A stretch of 64,000 nt of DNA from Flavobacterium hiemivividum (GCF_004349145.1 NZ_SMFO01000001.1:558001-622000), one strand, 5' to 3'. Shown: positions 1 through 8,885, numbered from the stretch's first letter. Made by a program: numbers and translations. The notes: generated by a model not told the origin, from the sequence alone.

Positions 1-153
1 GGAAACTGGTCTATATTGATTAAAATAATCTGTAGAGACAATCAGCATTTAATGCAATTGCTAAATTCTAAAATTCAAGTGATAGAAGGTGTTTCCAGAA
101 CAGAAACCTTCATTTCCTTAGATCAGCAAATTGACAGACAAATACAGCTCTAA
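1..153 (+). CDS. Lrp/AsnC-family transcriptional regulator, C-terminal end (partial)
   Basis: The window opens inside a reading frame that runs without a stop to TAA at 151-153. The 50 visible residues (starting GNWSILIKIICRDN and ending in QIDRQIQL) resemble the end of the RAM/AsnC_trans_reg sensor domain: a hydrophobic strand, a helix, then the VIEGVSRTETFISL strand typical of Lrp-type proteins. The N-terminal helix-turn-helix lies outside the window, so the ligand and targets cannot be judged. A strong hairpin follows about 30 bases after the stop. Confidence 0.7.
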   Translation, partial: GNWSILIKIICRDNQHLMQLLNSKIQVIEGVSRTETFISLDQQIDRQIQL

Positions 154-181
154 AAAAATACACTTTAATTAAAATCCAAAA

Positions 182-218
182 AAAATCCAAATCCCAGCTA
201 ATGGAATTTGGATTTTTT
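182..218 (+). terminator. Bidirectional-looking rho-independent terminator
   Basis: An inverted repeat (AAATCCAAATCC / GGAATTTGGATTT) around a short loop is followed by a T-run on the + strand and preceded by an A-run. It sits between the + strand Lrp tail and the convergent metallopeptidase gene, so it can end transcription from both sides. Confidence 0.75.
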
Positions 219-288
219 AGATATAACAACATCTTATTCCCTACTTCTTAGTTAGAATTTGAAGTTTTGAAATCGGAGTTTTTAAAGA

Positions 289-981
289 TTAATCTCTTTG
301 ACTACTGCCGCCCATATAAATGGAAACATAATACAATAAGGTAGCAATAGAACCTAAAGCAGCAACCAAATAAGTTCTAGCAGCCCACTTTAAAGCATCT
401 TTAGCTCCAGCTTGCTCTTGTTGCGTAAGCATTCTTTTGTTCTCTAACCATGCCAAAGCGCGATGACTAGCATCATATTCTACAGGTAAAGTCACTAATG
501 AAAAAACAGTTGTTGCAGCAAAAAGTACAATTCCGAAAAGCAATAATTGCGGAAAAGTATTCATTAACAAAATCCCTCCTAAAAGAATCCATTGCATATA
601 AGTAGAGGCTACATTTACAAACGGAACCAATTTAGAACGCATAGTCAACCATTCATAACCTACAGCATGTTGTACCGCGTGACCACATTCGTGTGCCGCA
701 ACGGCTGCCGCAGCTGCATTGCGCTGGTTGTAAACCGCCTCACTTAGATTCACCGTTTTATCAACTGGATTATAATGATCTGTCAATTGACCAGCTACTG
801 AAATCACACGTACATCGCGAATTCCATTATCTGCCAGCATCTTCTCGGCAATTTCAGCACCACTCATGCCATTTTGCAATTGCAGTTTAGAATAATGTGC
901 AAATTTGCTTTTTAGCCTTGCGCTTACCGCCCAGCTTGCCAGCATGATTGCTCCGGCAAGAATTAAATAACTCATTCCCAT
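289..981 (-). CDS. Zinc-dependent membrane protease, YugP/Zn_peptidase_2 family
   Basis: A 230-residue membrane protein. Residues about 3-20 form a first membrane segment. The zinc site is visible as AAHECGHAVQHA (HExxH-type) near residue 97. A hydrophobic block at about 130-160 (WILLGGILLMNTFPQLLLFG) and a last one near the C-terminus anchor it. The length matches the YugP family (PF04298), whose substrates are not established. It is transcribed alone, upstream of nothing on its strand before the Lrp terminator. A role in membrane protein turnover is inferred from the family only. Confidence 0.85.
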   Translation of the reverse strand: MGMSYLILAGAIMLASWAVSARLKSKFAHYSKLQLQNGMSGAEIAEKMLADNGIRDVRVISVAGQLTDHYNPVDKTVNLSEAVYNQRNAAAAAVAAHECGHAVQHAVGYEWLTMRSKLVPFVNVASTYMQWILLGGILLMNTFPQLLLFGIVLFAATTVFSLVTLPVEYDASHRALAWLENKRMLTQQEQAGAKDALKWAARTYLVAALGSIATLLYYVSIYMGGSSQRD

Positions 982-1148
982 AATTCAGTGTTTTATTTTT
1001 TAAAGTTACAAAGGAAATATCAAATTACGAACCAAATTTTGAAAATGCCAAATTGACATTGGTTAAATATTTATTAAATAATAATTTCGATCGAAAGAAT
1101 GAAATTCCAAATAGAGAAATTCCAACCTTACAACAAGAACCTTTTTTT

Positions 1149-1192
1149 ACAAAAAAAAAAAACCAAATCCCACTAATTGGAATTTGGTTTTT
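1149..1192 (-). terminator. leuS terminator
   Basis: On the minus strand, AACCAAATTCC pairs with GGATTTGGTT across a short loop and is followed by a run of at least twelve T. It lies about 25 bases past the leuS stop. Confidence 0.8.
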
Positions 1193-1215
1193 AAGTGTTG
1201 AATTATTTAAGAAAT

Positions 1216-4200
1216 TTACCCTACCAAGTTAATGATTTTCCCAGGGACAATAATCACCTTATTTGGCGTTCTTCCTTCTAATTGTTTTATCGTTCTTTCG
1301 TCTTTCATAATGATTTCTTCGATTTGATCCTTGGTTAAATCCAAAGGCAATTCGATAGTGAAACGCATTTTTCCGTTAAAAGAAACAGGATATTCCTTAC
1401 TACTTTCTATTAAATGTTTTGGTTCGAAAACAGGAAAAGGAACCGTTGCAATAGAACCTTCATGCCCTAATAACGACCACAACTCCTCAGCAATGTGCGG
1501 AGCATAAGGCGAAATCACGATAGCCAATGGTTCTAAAATAGCGCGAGAATGACAACCTTGAGTTGACAATTCATTCACACAAATCATAAACTGCGAAACT
1601 GAAGTATTGAAAGAGAAATTCTCAATATCATCGGCTACTTTTTTAATGGTTTTGTGTAATGTTTTTAAATTGTCTTTTGTTGGGACTTCATCAGTCACAA
1701 TCAAATTGTGTTCGTCAAAATACAAACGACATAGTTTTTTCAAGAAACCAAATACTCCTGAAATACCTGCTGTGTTCCATGGTTTTGCTTGCTCTAATGG
1801 ACCTAAGAACATTTCATACAAACGTAAAGTATCGGCTCCGTATTCATTGCAAATATCATCTGGAGTAACTACATTGTATTTAGACTTAGACATTTTTTCT
1901 ACTTCGCGACCAACGATGTATTTTCCGTTGTCGTCACAAATGAAATCAGCATCTTTATAATATTCTCTCCACGCTTTAAACCTTTCAGTATCTAATTCAT
2001 CTGATGAATTCACCATTGAAACATCGGCGTGAATAGGTGAAAAACTAATACTAATTTTAATTAATTCTGGAATTGACAAGTTTCTATTTTTATAATATTC
2101 ATTGATTTTAGACTTAGTATAATCTTCACCTTTATCAATTACTTCTTTGGAAACAAATATTGTCAAATTATCCGTACACATTAATTGATAAGAAATTGCA
2201 CTAGTCCCCAAGATCATTCCTTGATTGATTAATTTCTTGAATGGCTCTTCAGTAGGCGCAAAACCTTTATCTTTTAGGAATTTATTCCAAAAACGAGAGT
2301 ACAACAAGTGTCCAGTCGCATGTTCGTTTCCACCAATGTACAAATCAACGCTTTCCCAATACGCCAAAGCTTCCTTGCTTGCAAACTCGTTTTCATTTTG
2401 AGGATCCATATAACGCATCCAATAAAATGAACTTCCCGCCCAACCTGGCATCGTATTCAATTCTAAAGGAAAAATAGTTTTATGATCAACTAAATCAGTA
2501 TTTACAACTTCATTCTTAGCAGTGTCCCACGCCCAAACCTCAGCATTTCCTAAAGGCGGCAAACCGTCTTCTGTAGGTAAATATTTCTCTACTTCTGGGA
2601 GAATGATTGGCAAATATTGTGCATCGATCATCTGGGGCAAGCCATTCACATAATACACTGGAAATGGTTCTCCCCAATAGCGTTGGCGAGAGAAAACAGC
2701 ATCACGCAAACGGTAATTAATTTTTCCTTTTCCTTGACCTAACGCTTCCAATTCGGCAATTGCTTTTTTTGTACCTTCTTTATACCCCATTCCATTTAGG
2801 AAATCCGAGTTTACTATTTGAAATCCTTCCTTCGCCCCAAAAGCTGCTTCAGAAATGTCTTTGTCAAAAATATTTTTAATTTCCGGCATTCCTCCCGAAG
2901 CTTCGGGATGACCTTTAAAGAAATTAGCAAAAGCATAATCTCTTTCGTCTCCACACGGAACAGCCATCACAGCACCTGTTCCATAACCTGCCAAAACATA
3001 ATCTCCTATCCAAACTGGAATTGCTTCCTTAGTAAAAGGATGCTCAGCATAAGCTCCAGTAAAAACTCCCGAAATGGTTTTAACATCGGCCATACGCTCT
3101 CTTTCAGATCGTTTTGCTGTTTTTTCTATATACGCTTCAACCGCTGCTTTTTGTTCTGGAGTTGTAATTTGAGCCACCAATTCGTGCTCTGGAGCTAATG
3201 TCATAAACGTAACTCCAAAAATAGTATCTGGTCTTGTAGTAAACACATCAATATAATGTTGCTCACCATTCACTTCTGACGATTCACTTTTCACCTTAAA
3301 AGAAACCATCGCACCAACACTCTTTCCAATCCAGTTTCTCTGACTTTCTTTGATGCTTTCGCTCCAGTCAATATCATTCAATCCTTGCAACAAACGTTCT
3401 GCATAAGCGGAGATACGCATACTCCATTGGGTCATTTTTTTACGAACCACCGTGAATCCACCACGTTCTGAAACTCCGTTTACAATTTCGTCATTAGCTA
3501 AAACAGTTCCTAAACCCGGACACCAGTTCACTTCAGTCTCTGCTAAATACGTCAATCTGTATTGTAACAAAATTTTCTGCTGTTGCTCTTTTGCGTAAGC
3601 GTTCCACTCACTAGATGTAAAAGGCGCAATCTTATCATCACAAACTGCATTGACAGCGGCATTTCCATTTACCTCGAATAGGGCAACTAAAGTGGAGATA
3701 TCTTCGGCTTTATCGTTGTCTTTGTTGTACCAAGAATTAAATAACTGGATGAAAATCCATTGGGTATGTTTGTAATAATCTGGATTAGAAGTGCGCACTT
3801 CTCTAGCCCAATCAAATGAAAATCCAATTTTGTCTAGTTGCTTTCTATATCCCGCAATTTTATTTCCTTCTTTATCAAATCCTCCATCAATATTAACCGA
3901 AGTGGTATCTTCAGGACGTTGTCCGGTTTGAATAGCATACTGTTCAGCTGGTAATCCAAAACTGTCATAACCCATTGGGTGCAACACATTAAAACCCTGA
4001 TGCCTTTTATATCTTGCATACACATCTGAAGCGATATAACCCAGAGGATGTCCTACATGCAGTCCCGCGCCTGATGGATAAGGAAACATATCTAACACAT
4101 AATGTTTTGGTTTTTCAGAGTTATTTACAGCGGCAAATGTTTGATTTTCTGCCCAATATTTTTGCCATTTGGCTTCTATCTCGTTCGGATTATATTTCAT
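1216..4200 (-). CDS. leuS: Leucine--tRNA ligase
   Basis: Charges tRNA-Leu with leucine in the cytoplasm. The 994 residues carry the class I signatures: the HIGH-type motif in YPSGAGLHVGHPLGY near residue 40, and KMSKS in EVEKMSKSKYNVV near residue 768. Between them is the CP1 editing domain (TTRPDTIFGVTF, GYGTGAVMAVPCGDERD). It is somewhat long, as is usual for Bacteroidota, with a large insertion before the editing domain and another just before KMSKS (around residues 690-730). Unusually, the loop GHPEASGGMPE at about residues 429-439 is encoded by a 16-base perfect palindrome of a family also found between genes here. The gene is monocistronic: a -7 promoter lies about 110 bases upstream and a terminator follows. 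Confidence 0.97.
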   Translation of the reverse strand: MKYNPNEIEAKWQKYWAENQTFAAVNNSEKPKHYVLDMFPYPSGAGLHVGHPLGYIASDVYARYKRHQGFNVLHPMGYDSFGLPAEQYAIQTGQRPEDTTSVNIDGGFDKEGNKIAGYRKQLDKIGFSFDWAREVRTSNPDYYKHTQWIFIQLFNSWYNKDNDKAEDISTLVALFEVNGNAAVNAVCDDKIAPFTSSEWNAYAKEQQQKILLQYRLTYLAETEVNWCPGLGTVLANDEIVNGVSERGGFTVVRKKMTQWSMRISAYAERLLQGLNDIDWSESIKESQRNWIGKSVGAMVSFKVKSESSEVNGEQHYIDVFTTRPDTIFGVTFMTLAPEHELVAQITTPEQKAAVEAYIEKTAKRSERERMADVKTISGVFTGAYAEHPFTKEAIPVWIGDYVLAGYGTGAVMAVPCGDERDYAFANFFKGHPEASGGMPEIKNIFDKDISEAAFGAKEGFQIVNSDFLNGMGYKEGTKKAIAELEALGQGKGKINYRLRDAVFSRQRYWGEPFPVYYVNGLPQMIDAQYLPIILPEVEKYLPTEDGLPPLGNAEVWAWDTAKNEVVNTDLVDHKTIFPLELNTMPGWAGSSFYWMRYMDPQNENEFASKEALAYWESVDLYIGGNEHATGHLLYSRFWNKFLKDKGFAPTEEPFKKLINQGMILGTSAISYQLMCTDNLTIFVSKEVIDKGEDYTKSKINEYYKNRNLSIPELIKISISFSPIHADVSMVNSSDELDTERFKAWREYYKDADFICDDNGKYIVGREVEKMSKSKYNVVTPDDICNEYGADTLRLYEMFLGPLEQAKPWNTAGISGVFGFLKKLCRLYFDEHNLIVTDEVPTKDNLKTLHKTIKKVADDIENFSFNTSVSQFMICVNELSTQGCHSRAILEPLAIVISPYAPHIAEELWSLLGHEGSIATVPFPVFEPKHLIESSKEYPVSFNGKMRFTIELPLDLTKDQIEEIIMKDERTIKQLEGRTPNKVIIVPGKIINLVG
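2893..2908. repeat. REP-like palindrome inside leuS
   Basis: TCCCGAAGCTTCGGGA is a perfect 16-base palindrome flanked by CC and TGAC. The same core (TCCCGA-AGCG-TCGGGA) occurs between rpoN and tdk at 22695-22710. Here it is translated on the minus strand as part of PEASG in the LeuRS editing domain and leaves the frame intact. Confidence 0.7.
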
Positions 4201-4317
4201 TCCCTTTTTATATTTTTATTTTAACGGAGTCATGCTGTCGCAAAAGCTCGAATCATTACCTTAGGCTACTAACCTTTCAAAGTGACAAAAACTATAACGT
4301 TCTGCATTTTAAGGTGG

Positions 4318-4325
4318 CAAATTTA
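4318..4325 (-). promoter_or_regulatory. Candidate leuS promoter, -7 element
   Basis: On the minus strand the sequence reads TAAATTTGC, matching the Bacteroidota -7 consensus TAnnTTTG. No clear TTG is seen at the -33 position. It would give a leuS leader of about 110 bases. Confidence 0.5.
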
Positions 4326-4415
4326 CGTTTATTGTACGAAAGTTGAAACTTTGGGCGTTATTAACTTCAAATAAAGAAATTCTTTATTATTTTTACCCCA
4401 TAATTAAAGTAAACT

Positions 4416-5291
4416 ATGAGTTCTTCATTTGATAGGTTTCAAAAACGCAGGTTAATTTCGTCTTATTTTTCGGTCGTTCTAAGTGTATTCTTAGTGCTAT
4501 TCCTGTTAGGAATATTAGGTCTTTTTATAATAAATTCTAAAAAACTAGCAGACGACTTCAAGGAAAAAATTGCCATGACGGTATTTTTCAAAAACGAAGC
4601 TAATGACAGCATCTTAAAAACTTTTGGAACCAAATTAAAAACAGCTCCCTATGCAAGATCAACGGACTTTGTAACTAAAGAAGCAGCTGCTAAACAACAT
4701 ACTGATATAATAGGCGAAGATTTCATGACGTTTCTTGGTGAAAATCCTCTACAAAACTCATTCGACATTCACTTAAAAGCTGATTATGTTGAGAAGGATT
4801 CTATCGCTAAAATTGAGAAACAATTGCGTACCAATCCTATGATTTCAGATATTGTCTATGACAAACAATTAGTGAATTTAGTAAACGACAATATTAAAAA
4901 AGTGAGTTTGTGGATTTTAATAATCAGCGGATTCCTTGCTTTTATTGCAGTTTTATTAATCAATAGCTCATTGCGACTATCGATTTACTCCAACCGATTT
5001 ATCATCAAAACCATGCAAATGGTAGGGGCAACAAAATCATTTATTAGAAAACCATTTGTGATGCGCAGTATAAAACTAGGAATGCTAGGTGCTACTTTAG
5101 CTATTATTGCACTTATCGGTGTGTTACTATATGTAGAAAATAGCTTTCCTGATTTAGGAATTCTTGAGAACAAACCTCTTATTGGGGGAGTTTTATTATC
5201 GGTGTTAGGAATTGGAATTTTGATTACTTGGTTAAGCACTCATTTTGCGACGCAGAAATTCTTGAACTTAAGAACAGACGACCTATATTAA
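4416..5291 (+). CDS. ftsX: Cell division ABC transporter permease FtsX
   Basis: The 291-residue protein has the FtsX layout. A cytoplasmic N-terminus (SSSFDRFQKRRLISSYFS) is followed by a membrane segment at about 20-42, then an extracytoplasmic domain of about 110 residues and three more membrane segments, including IISGFLAFIAVLLINSSLRL and the last block GGVLLSVLGIGILITWLS. With the ATPase FtsE (not in this window), FtsX regulates septal peptidoglycan hydrolases at the division site. It starts the ftsX-DUF3098-uppP-truB cluster, whose order is conserved in Bacteroidota. The start ATG is preceded by an AT-rich palindrome (AATAAAGAA/TTCTTTATT). Confidence 0.93.
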   Translation: MSSSFDRFQKRRLISSYFSVVLSVFLVLFLLGILGLFIINSKKLADDFKEKIAMTVFFKNEANDSILKTFGTKLKTAPYARSTDFVTKEAAAKQHTDIIGEDFMTFLGENPLQNSFDIHLKADYVEKDSIAKIEKQLRTNPMISDIVYDKQLVNLVNDNIKKVSLWILIISGFLAFIAVLLINSSLRLSIYSNRFIIKTMQMVGATKSFIRKPFVMRSIKLGMLGATLAIIALIGVLLYVENSFPDLGILENKPLIGGVLLSVLGIGILITWLSTHFATQKFLNLRTDDLY

Positions 5292-5321
5292 TTTCAGAAT
5301 TTAAAAAGTAAAAAAGCATAC

Positions 5322-5564
5322 ATGAAAGACAAGGACCCAAAACACGAATTCCTTTTTGGAAAAATAAATTATAAAATTCTACTTATTGGAATTGGAGTAA
5401 TTACCCTAGGGTTTATTCTAATGTCTGGCGGAGGAAGTGATGATCCTAACGTATATAGCGATGCTATATTTAGTTTTAGAAGAATACGCCTCGCTCCAAC
5501 AACCGTTTTAATTGGTTTTGGAATTACAATTTACGCCATACTAAAAAATCCAAAGAACGCATAA
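5322..5564 (+). CDS. DUF3098 small membrane protein
   Basis: 80 residues with two predicted membrane helices (ILLIGIGVITLGFILMSGG and TTVLIGFGITIYAI) joined by a short loop (SDDPNVYSDAIFSFRRIRLAP). The sequence matches the DUF3098 family, found almost always between ftsX and uppP in Bacteroidota. The function is unknown; the location suggests a role linked to cell division or wall-precursor recycling (inference). The stop codon is directly followed by the uppP start, so the two are probably translationally coupled. Confidence 0.85.
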   Translation: MKDKDPKHEFLFGKINYKILLIGIGVITLGFILMSGGGSDDPNVYSDAIFSFRRIRLAPTTVLIGFGITIYAILKNPKNA

Positions 5565-6374
5565 ATGAATACTTTTCAAGCACTTTTAATTGCCATTATC
5601 GAAGGATTGACAGAATTTCTTCCCGTTTCTTCAACAGCTCACATGGTATTTGTCAGCTCCTATTTTGGAATTCAAGAAGACGATTTTGTTAAACTTTTCC
5701 AAGTATCGATTCAATTTGGAGCGATTTTGGCCGTAGTGGCTTTGTATTGGAAAAAGTTTTTTGACTTTTCGAAATTTAATTTTTACATCAAATTAATTGC
5801 TGCAGTAATTCCAGCTTTGGTTCTAGGAAAATTATTCGATGACAAAATCGAAGCGGTTTTAGGCGATCCTGTCCCTATTGCAATTGTATTAATTATTGGG
5901 GGGATCATATTACTATTTGTCGACAGTCGTTTTCAGAACCCAACCGTGCTTAAAGAAGAAGATATTACTGTGAAAAAAGCAGTTATTATTGGTTTCTGGC
6001 AATGTTTAGCCATGATGCCAGGAACGAGCAGATCAGCTGCATCTATAATTGGTGGTATGCAACAAGGGCTTACTCGTCATGCTGCTGCAGAGTTCTCCTT
6101 TTTTCTAGCGGTGCCAACAATGTTAGCGGTAACCTGTTATTCTGTGTTTTTAAAGACGTACGAAACCTCTCAAATGAAAGGTTACGAGCTAATCTTAAAA
6201 TCAGACGGGAATATAAAAATGTTTATAATAGGAAATCTAATTGCTTTTATCGTTGCGGTTTTAGCCATTAAATTTTTTATCGAAATCATCAAAAAATACG
6301 GTTTTAAACCTTGGGGTTGGTATCGAATTATTGTTGGTTCTTTCTTACTTATCTATTTCACATACCTAAATTAA
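5565..6374 (+). CDS. uppP: Undecaprenyl-diphosphatase UppP/BacA
   Basis: An integral membrane phosphatase that recycles undecaprenyl pyrophosphate to the monophosphate carrier used for peptidoglycan and other glycans; overproduction is known to give bacitracin resistance. The 269 residues show both family signatures: EGLTEFLPVSSTAHM at about residue 13, and PGTSRSAASIIGG near residue 147. About eight hydrophobic segments are seen, and the length is normal. It abuts the DUF3098 gene upstream, and truB starts six bases after its stop. Confidence 0.96.
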   Translation: MNTFQALLIAIIEGLTEFLPVSSTAHMVFVSSYFGIQEDDFVKLFQVSIQFGAILAVVALYWKKFFDFSKFNFYIKLIAAVIPALVLGKLFDDKIEAVLGDPVPIAIVLIIGGIILLFVDSRFQNPTVLKEEDITVKKAVIIGFWQCLAMMPGTSRSAASIIGGMQQGLTRHAAAEFSFFLAVPTMLAVTCYSVFLKTYETSQMKGYELILKSDGNIKMFIIGNLIAFIVAVLAIKFFIEIIKKYGFKPWGWYRIIVGSFLLIYFTYLN

Positions 6375-6380
6375 ACTCCT

Positions 6381-7079
6381 TTGCTAACTCCCGAAGACTA
6401 CTTAAACGGACAAATTTTATTGATTGACAAGCCTTTGAATTGGACTTCCTTTCAGGCGGTAAATAAATTAAAATATGCGCTGATTAACAAACTGGGACTT
6501 CCTAAAAAATTTAAAATTGGTCATGCTGGAACTTTAGACCCTCTAGCCACTGGATTACTTTTAGTTTGTACTGGAAAGTTTACCAAAAGGATTACAGAAC
6601 TTCAAGGCCAAGCCAAAGAATACACCGGAACTTTCTTCATTGGAGCCACAACCCCTTCTTACGATTTAGAAACGGAAATAGACGAGACCTTCCCTACTTC
6701 ACATATCGACGAAGTATTAATCCACGAAACCGTGAAGCAATTTCTAGGTGAAATAGACCAAATTCCACCTATTTTTTCTGCTATAAAGAAAGAAGGTGTT
6801 AGACTATATGAGCATGCTCGTGCAGGCAAGAGCATAGAAATCGAATCTAGGAAAACTACCATTCACGAATTTGAAATTACTAGAATAGCACTTCCTGAAA
6901 TTGATTTCAGAGTAGTCTGCAGTAAAGGGACTTACATTCGTTCTTTAGCTTTTGATTTTGGACGCGCCATGAATTCAGGTTCGCATTTAACAGCCTTGCG
7001 CCGTACAAAAATTGGTGATTATGATGTAAAAAACGGGGTAGATGTTATAGCATTCGAAGAAAATTTAGAATCAAAATAA
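6381..7079 (+). CDS. truB: tRNA pseudouridine(55) synthase TruB
   Basis: Makes pseudouridine 55 in the T-loop of tRNAs. The catalytic motif is visible as KIGHAGTLDPLATGLL (Asp in GTLDPLA) near residues 47-60, followed by a YTGTFFIGATTPSYDLE strand and the C-terminal GTYIRSLAFDFG. The start is TTG at 6381: the in-frame stop of uppP lies three codons upstream, and there is no ATG before the conserved LNGQILLIDKPLNW region, so TTG must be used. The 232-residue length fits the family in Bacteroidota, which lacks the long C-terminal PUA extension. Confidence 0.95.
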   Translation: MLTPEDYLNGQILLIDKPLNWTSFQAVNKLKYALINKLGLPKKFKIGHAGTLDPLATGLLLVCTGKFTKRITELQGQAKEYTGTFFIGATTPSYDLETEIDETFPTSHIDEVLIHETVKQFLGEIDQIPPIFSAIKKEGVRLYEHARAGKSIEIESRKTTIHEFEITRIALPEIDFRVVCSKGTYIRSLAFDFGRAMNSGSHLTALRRTKIGDYDVKNGVDVIAFEENLESK

Positions 7080-7086
7080 TCCTATT

Positions 7087-7361
7087 TTGAAGCTTCTAAA
7101 ACCGCTTTTATTCCTATTACTATTCAGCGGAAGTCTTTTAGCCCAAGACAAAAAATAGGAGAAGAAACCAGAATTACACTGCAGCTAGGACTTGGAAAAG
7201 CAAACGCATTAAGTCGCGGTGACTTAACCGGAGAATATAAAAAGCTCAGCCTTGGGCTACAATCCTCAGATGACATTTTACTTTTTATCGAAATAAACCA
7301 TTATGATTTTCCGATTAACAATCAAAGAGATTCAGGAAATATAAGTTTAGGGATTTCCTGA
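7087..7361 (+). pseudogene. Frameshifted small secreted protein gene (about 91 residues when joined)
   Basis: A TTG-started frame begins eight bases after truB. It encodes a clear signal peptide, KLLKPLLFLLLFSGSLLAQDKK, then stops at TAG 7156-7158, immediately after a run of six A (7150-7155). If one A is added, the next frame continues without a break as IGEETRITLQLGLGKANALS and onward to TGA at 7359-7361. The remainder is rich in strand-forming residues. The joined product resembles no family I recognise. Possible explanations are a real inactivating deletion, slippage at the A-run giving a functional product, or a base missed in sequencing. A terminator hairpin overlaps its 3' end, as expected for the last gene of the truB operon. 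Confidence 0.6.
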
Positions 7362-7369
7362 ATCAGCTT
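7329..7369 (+). terminator. Terminator hairpin after the truB cluster
   Basis: GATTCAGGAAAT and ATTTCCTGAATC form a 12-base perfect stem around a 12-base loop, followed by AGCTTTTAAA. The T-run is short, and the stem overlaps the end of the frameshifted secreted gene. Confidence 0.6.
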
Positions 7370-7379
7370 TTAAATATTA

Positions 7380-7997
7380 TTACTCTACTTCTTTGTCTAA
7401 GTCAAGCATCATCCAGATAATTTCGTCTTGAGAAGTCATTCCCTTATCGTGTAAATACCACAATTGCAAATCGGTTTTTGCTTGCTCATCAAGGACGCCA
7501 TGTTCTTTTTTATAAGCAGCAATTAAATCGCTAGCTCCTTTTGGTCGTGGTCCCCAATGTGCTAATGCACCACTCGTTTCTTTATTGATAACAATAAGTT
7601 TCGGAATCGCTTTGCCTTTATTAGTCAAAAACATATTCATCAACTCTTCATTTTCATCGCGCAAAACAATTCTCATCTCTATTTTACCATCAGAAGCAGC
7701 GGTCATTTTATCAAATACAGGTAACAATTGTGCCGCATCTCCACACCAGCCTTCCGAAAGGACCAGCCAAATGTAATCGTACTTGAGAGCATTTAATTTA
7801 ACAACATTCTCTTCTGGAATTTGTAATGTTTTCTCTAAGCGATTCATTCGAGTCTCATTTAAAAGACTGTAATTAGTTAATTCCGGAGACTGTTCATTAC
7901 CTGTTGATTTATCTACTTTTAATAAATCTGTAATTAATTTCCTGTATTCGGCATACGAATGACTATTAAATAATGCTTTAGCAATCGATTTTTTCAT
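7380..7997 (-). CDS. Thioredoxin-family protein with WCGDA site
   Basis: 205 residues. The thioredoxin-like core begins near residue 90 with the strand YIWLVLSEGWCGDAAQLLPVF. Only one cysteine is present in the active-site position (WCGDA instead of WCxxC), as in the Thioredoxin_9 group (PF14595). Later strands (KIEMRIVLRDENEELM) and the cis-Pro-type KAIPKLIVIN are present. There is no signal peptide, so it is cytoplasmic. A single-cysteine site argues against a simple dithiol reductase; bacillithiol or monothiol chemistry is possible but not shown. It stands alone on its strand, between the truB cluster and the patatin gene. Confidence 0.8.
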   Translation of the reverse strand: MKKSIAKALFNSHSYAEYRKLITDLLKVDKSTGNEQSPELTNYSLLNETRMNRLEKTLQIPEENVVKLNALKYDYIWLVLSEGWCGDAAQLLPVFDKMTAASDGKIEMRIVLRDENEELMNMFLTNKGKAIPKLIVINKETSGALAHWGPRPKGASDLIAAYKKEHGVLDEQAKTDLQLWYLHDKGMTSQDEIIWMMLDLDKEVE

Positions 7998-8105
7998 GAT
8001 TTATGGATATTTATGTAAAGTTAAAACAATTTAATAATTTTTAACATTACAAAAGTCACTTAAAAATAAGCAAAAGATTAATTTTAGAACAAATTAAAAA
8101 GAGAA

Positions 8106-8885
8106 ATGGATTTTAATTCAAATTCAATTGGACTTGTACTTTCAGGCGGAGGATCAAAAGGCATTGCTCACGCAGGAGCCATTAAATTTCTAGAAGAGCA
8201 AAACATTCGCCCCAATCGAATTGCTGGCACAAGCGCCGGCGCAATTGTGGCAGCAATGTATTCCTGGGGAAAAAGCCCTGATGAGATTTTAGACTTTTTT
8301 AAATCGATATATTTATTTCAATGGAGGCATTTTACTTTTAAGAAAGCAGGCTTAGTAGATTCTGAGTCTTTTAAAGAATACTTTCACTACATATTTCAGG
8401 ATGCCCTGATTGGAGAATTAAAAATTCCAACACAAATTACGGCAACAGACATGGTAAAAGGTCGCCTGAAGATATTTGACGCAGAAACAAAAATTATTGA
8501 TGCCCTTTTAGCTTCTTCTGCTTTTCCTGGAATTATATCTCCTTACGAAATTAACGGCGATCTGTATAGTGACGGCGGAATTTTGAACCATTTCCCAACT
8601 GACATATTACAAGGACAATGTGATAATATTATTGGTGTTTATGTGAGTCCAATTCAAAAAATAGAAGCCAAGGATTTAAAATCGATAAGAGCAGTGACAA
8701 CGCGAGCTTTTGATATTCTTTCTGCTAATTCTGATATGCATAAATTCAATATTTGCGAATGGGTAATCGAACCTAAAGAACTTAGTATTTACAGCACATT
8801 CGAGATGAACAAAGCAAAAATGAATGCTATTTTTAAAATTGGTTACGAAGCAGCAAAGAGCTCCTTTGAAAAACTTAATCTATAA
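8106..8885 (+). CDS. Patatin-like phospholipase/esterase
   Basis: 259 residues with the full patatin set: the oxyanion loop LSGGGSKGIAHAG at residues 12-24, the nucleophile elbow GTSAG with Ser43, and the DGG motif (YSDGGILNHFP) supplying the catalytic Asp near residue 157. The family hydrolyses acyl esters of phospholipids through a Ser-Asp dyad. No signal peptide is visible, so it is a cytoplasmic RssA-like form. It lies upstream of pyrH, which has its own promoter. Confidence 0.9.
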   Translation: MDFNSNSIGLVLSGGGSKGIAHAGAIKFLEEQNIRPNRIAGTSAGAIVAAMYSWGKSPDEILDFFKSIYLFQWRHFTFKKAGLVDSESFKEYFHYIFQDALIGELKIPTQITATDMVKGRLKIFDAETKIIDALLASSAFPGIISPYEINGDLYSDGGILNHFPTDILQGQCDNIIGVYVSPIQKIEAKDLKSIRAVTTRAFDILSANSDMHKFNICEWVIEPKELSIYSTFEMNKAKMNAIFKIGYEAAKSSFEKLNL

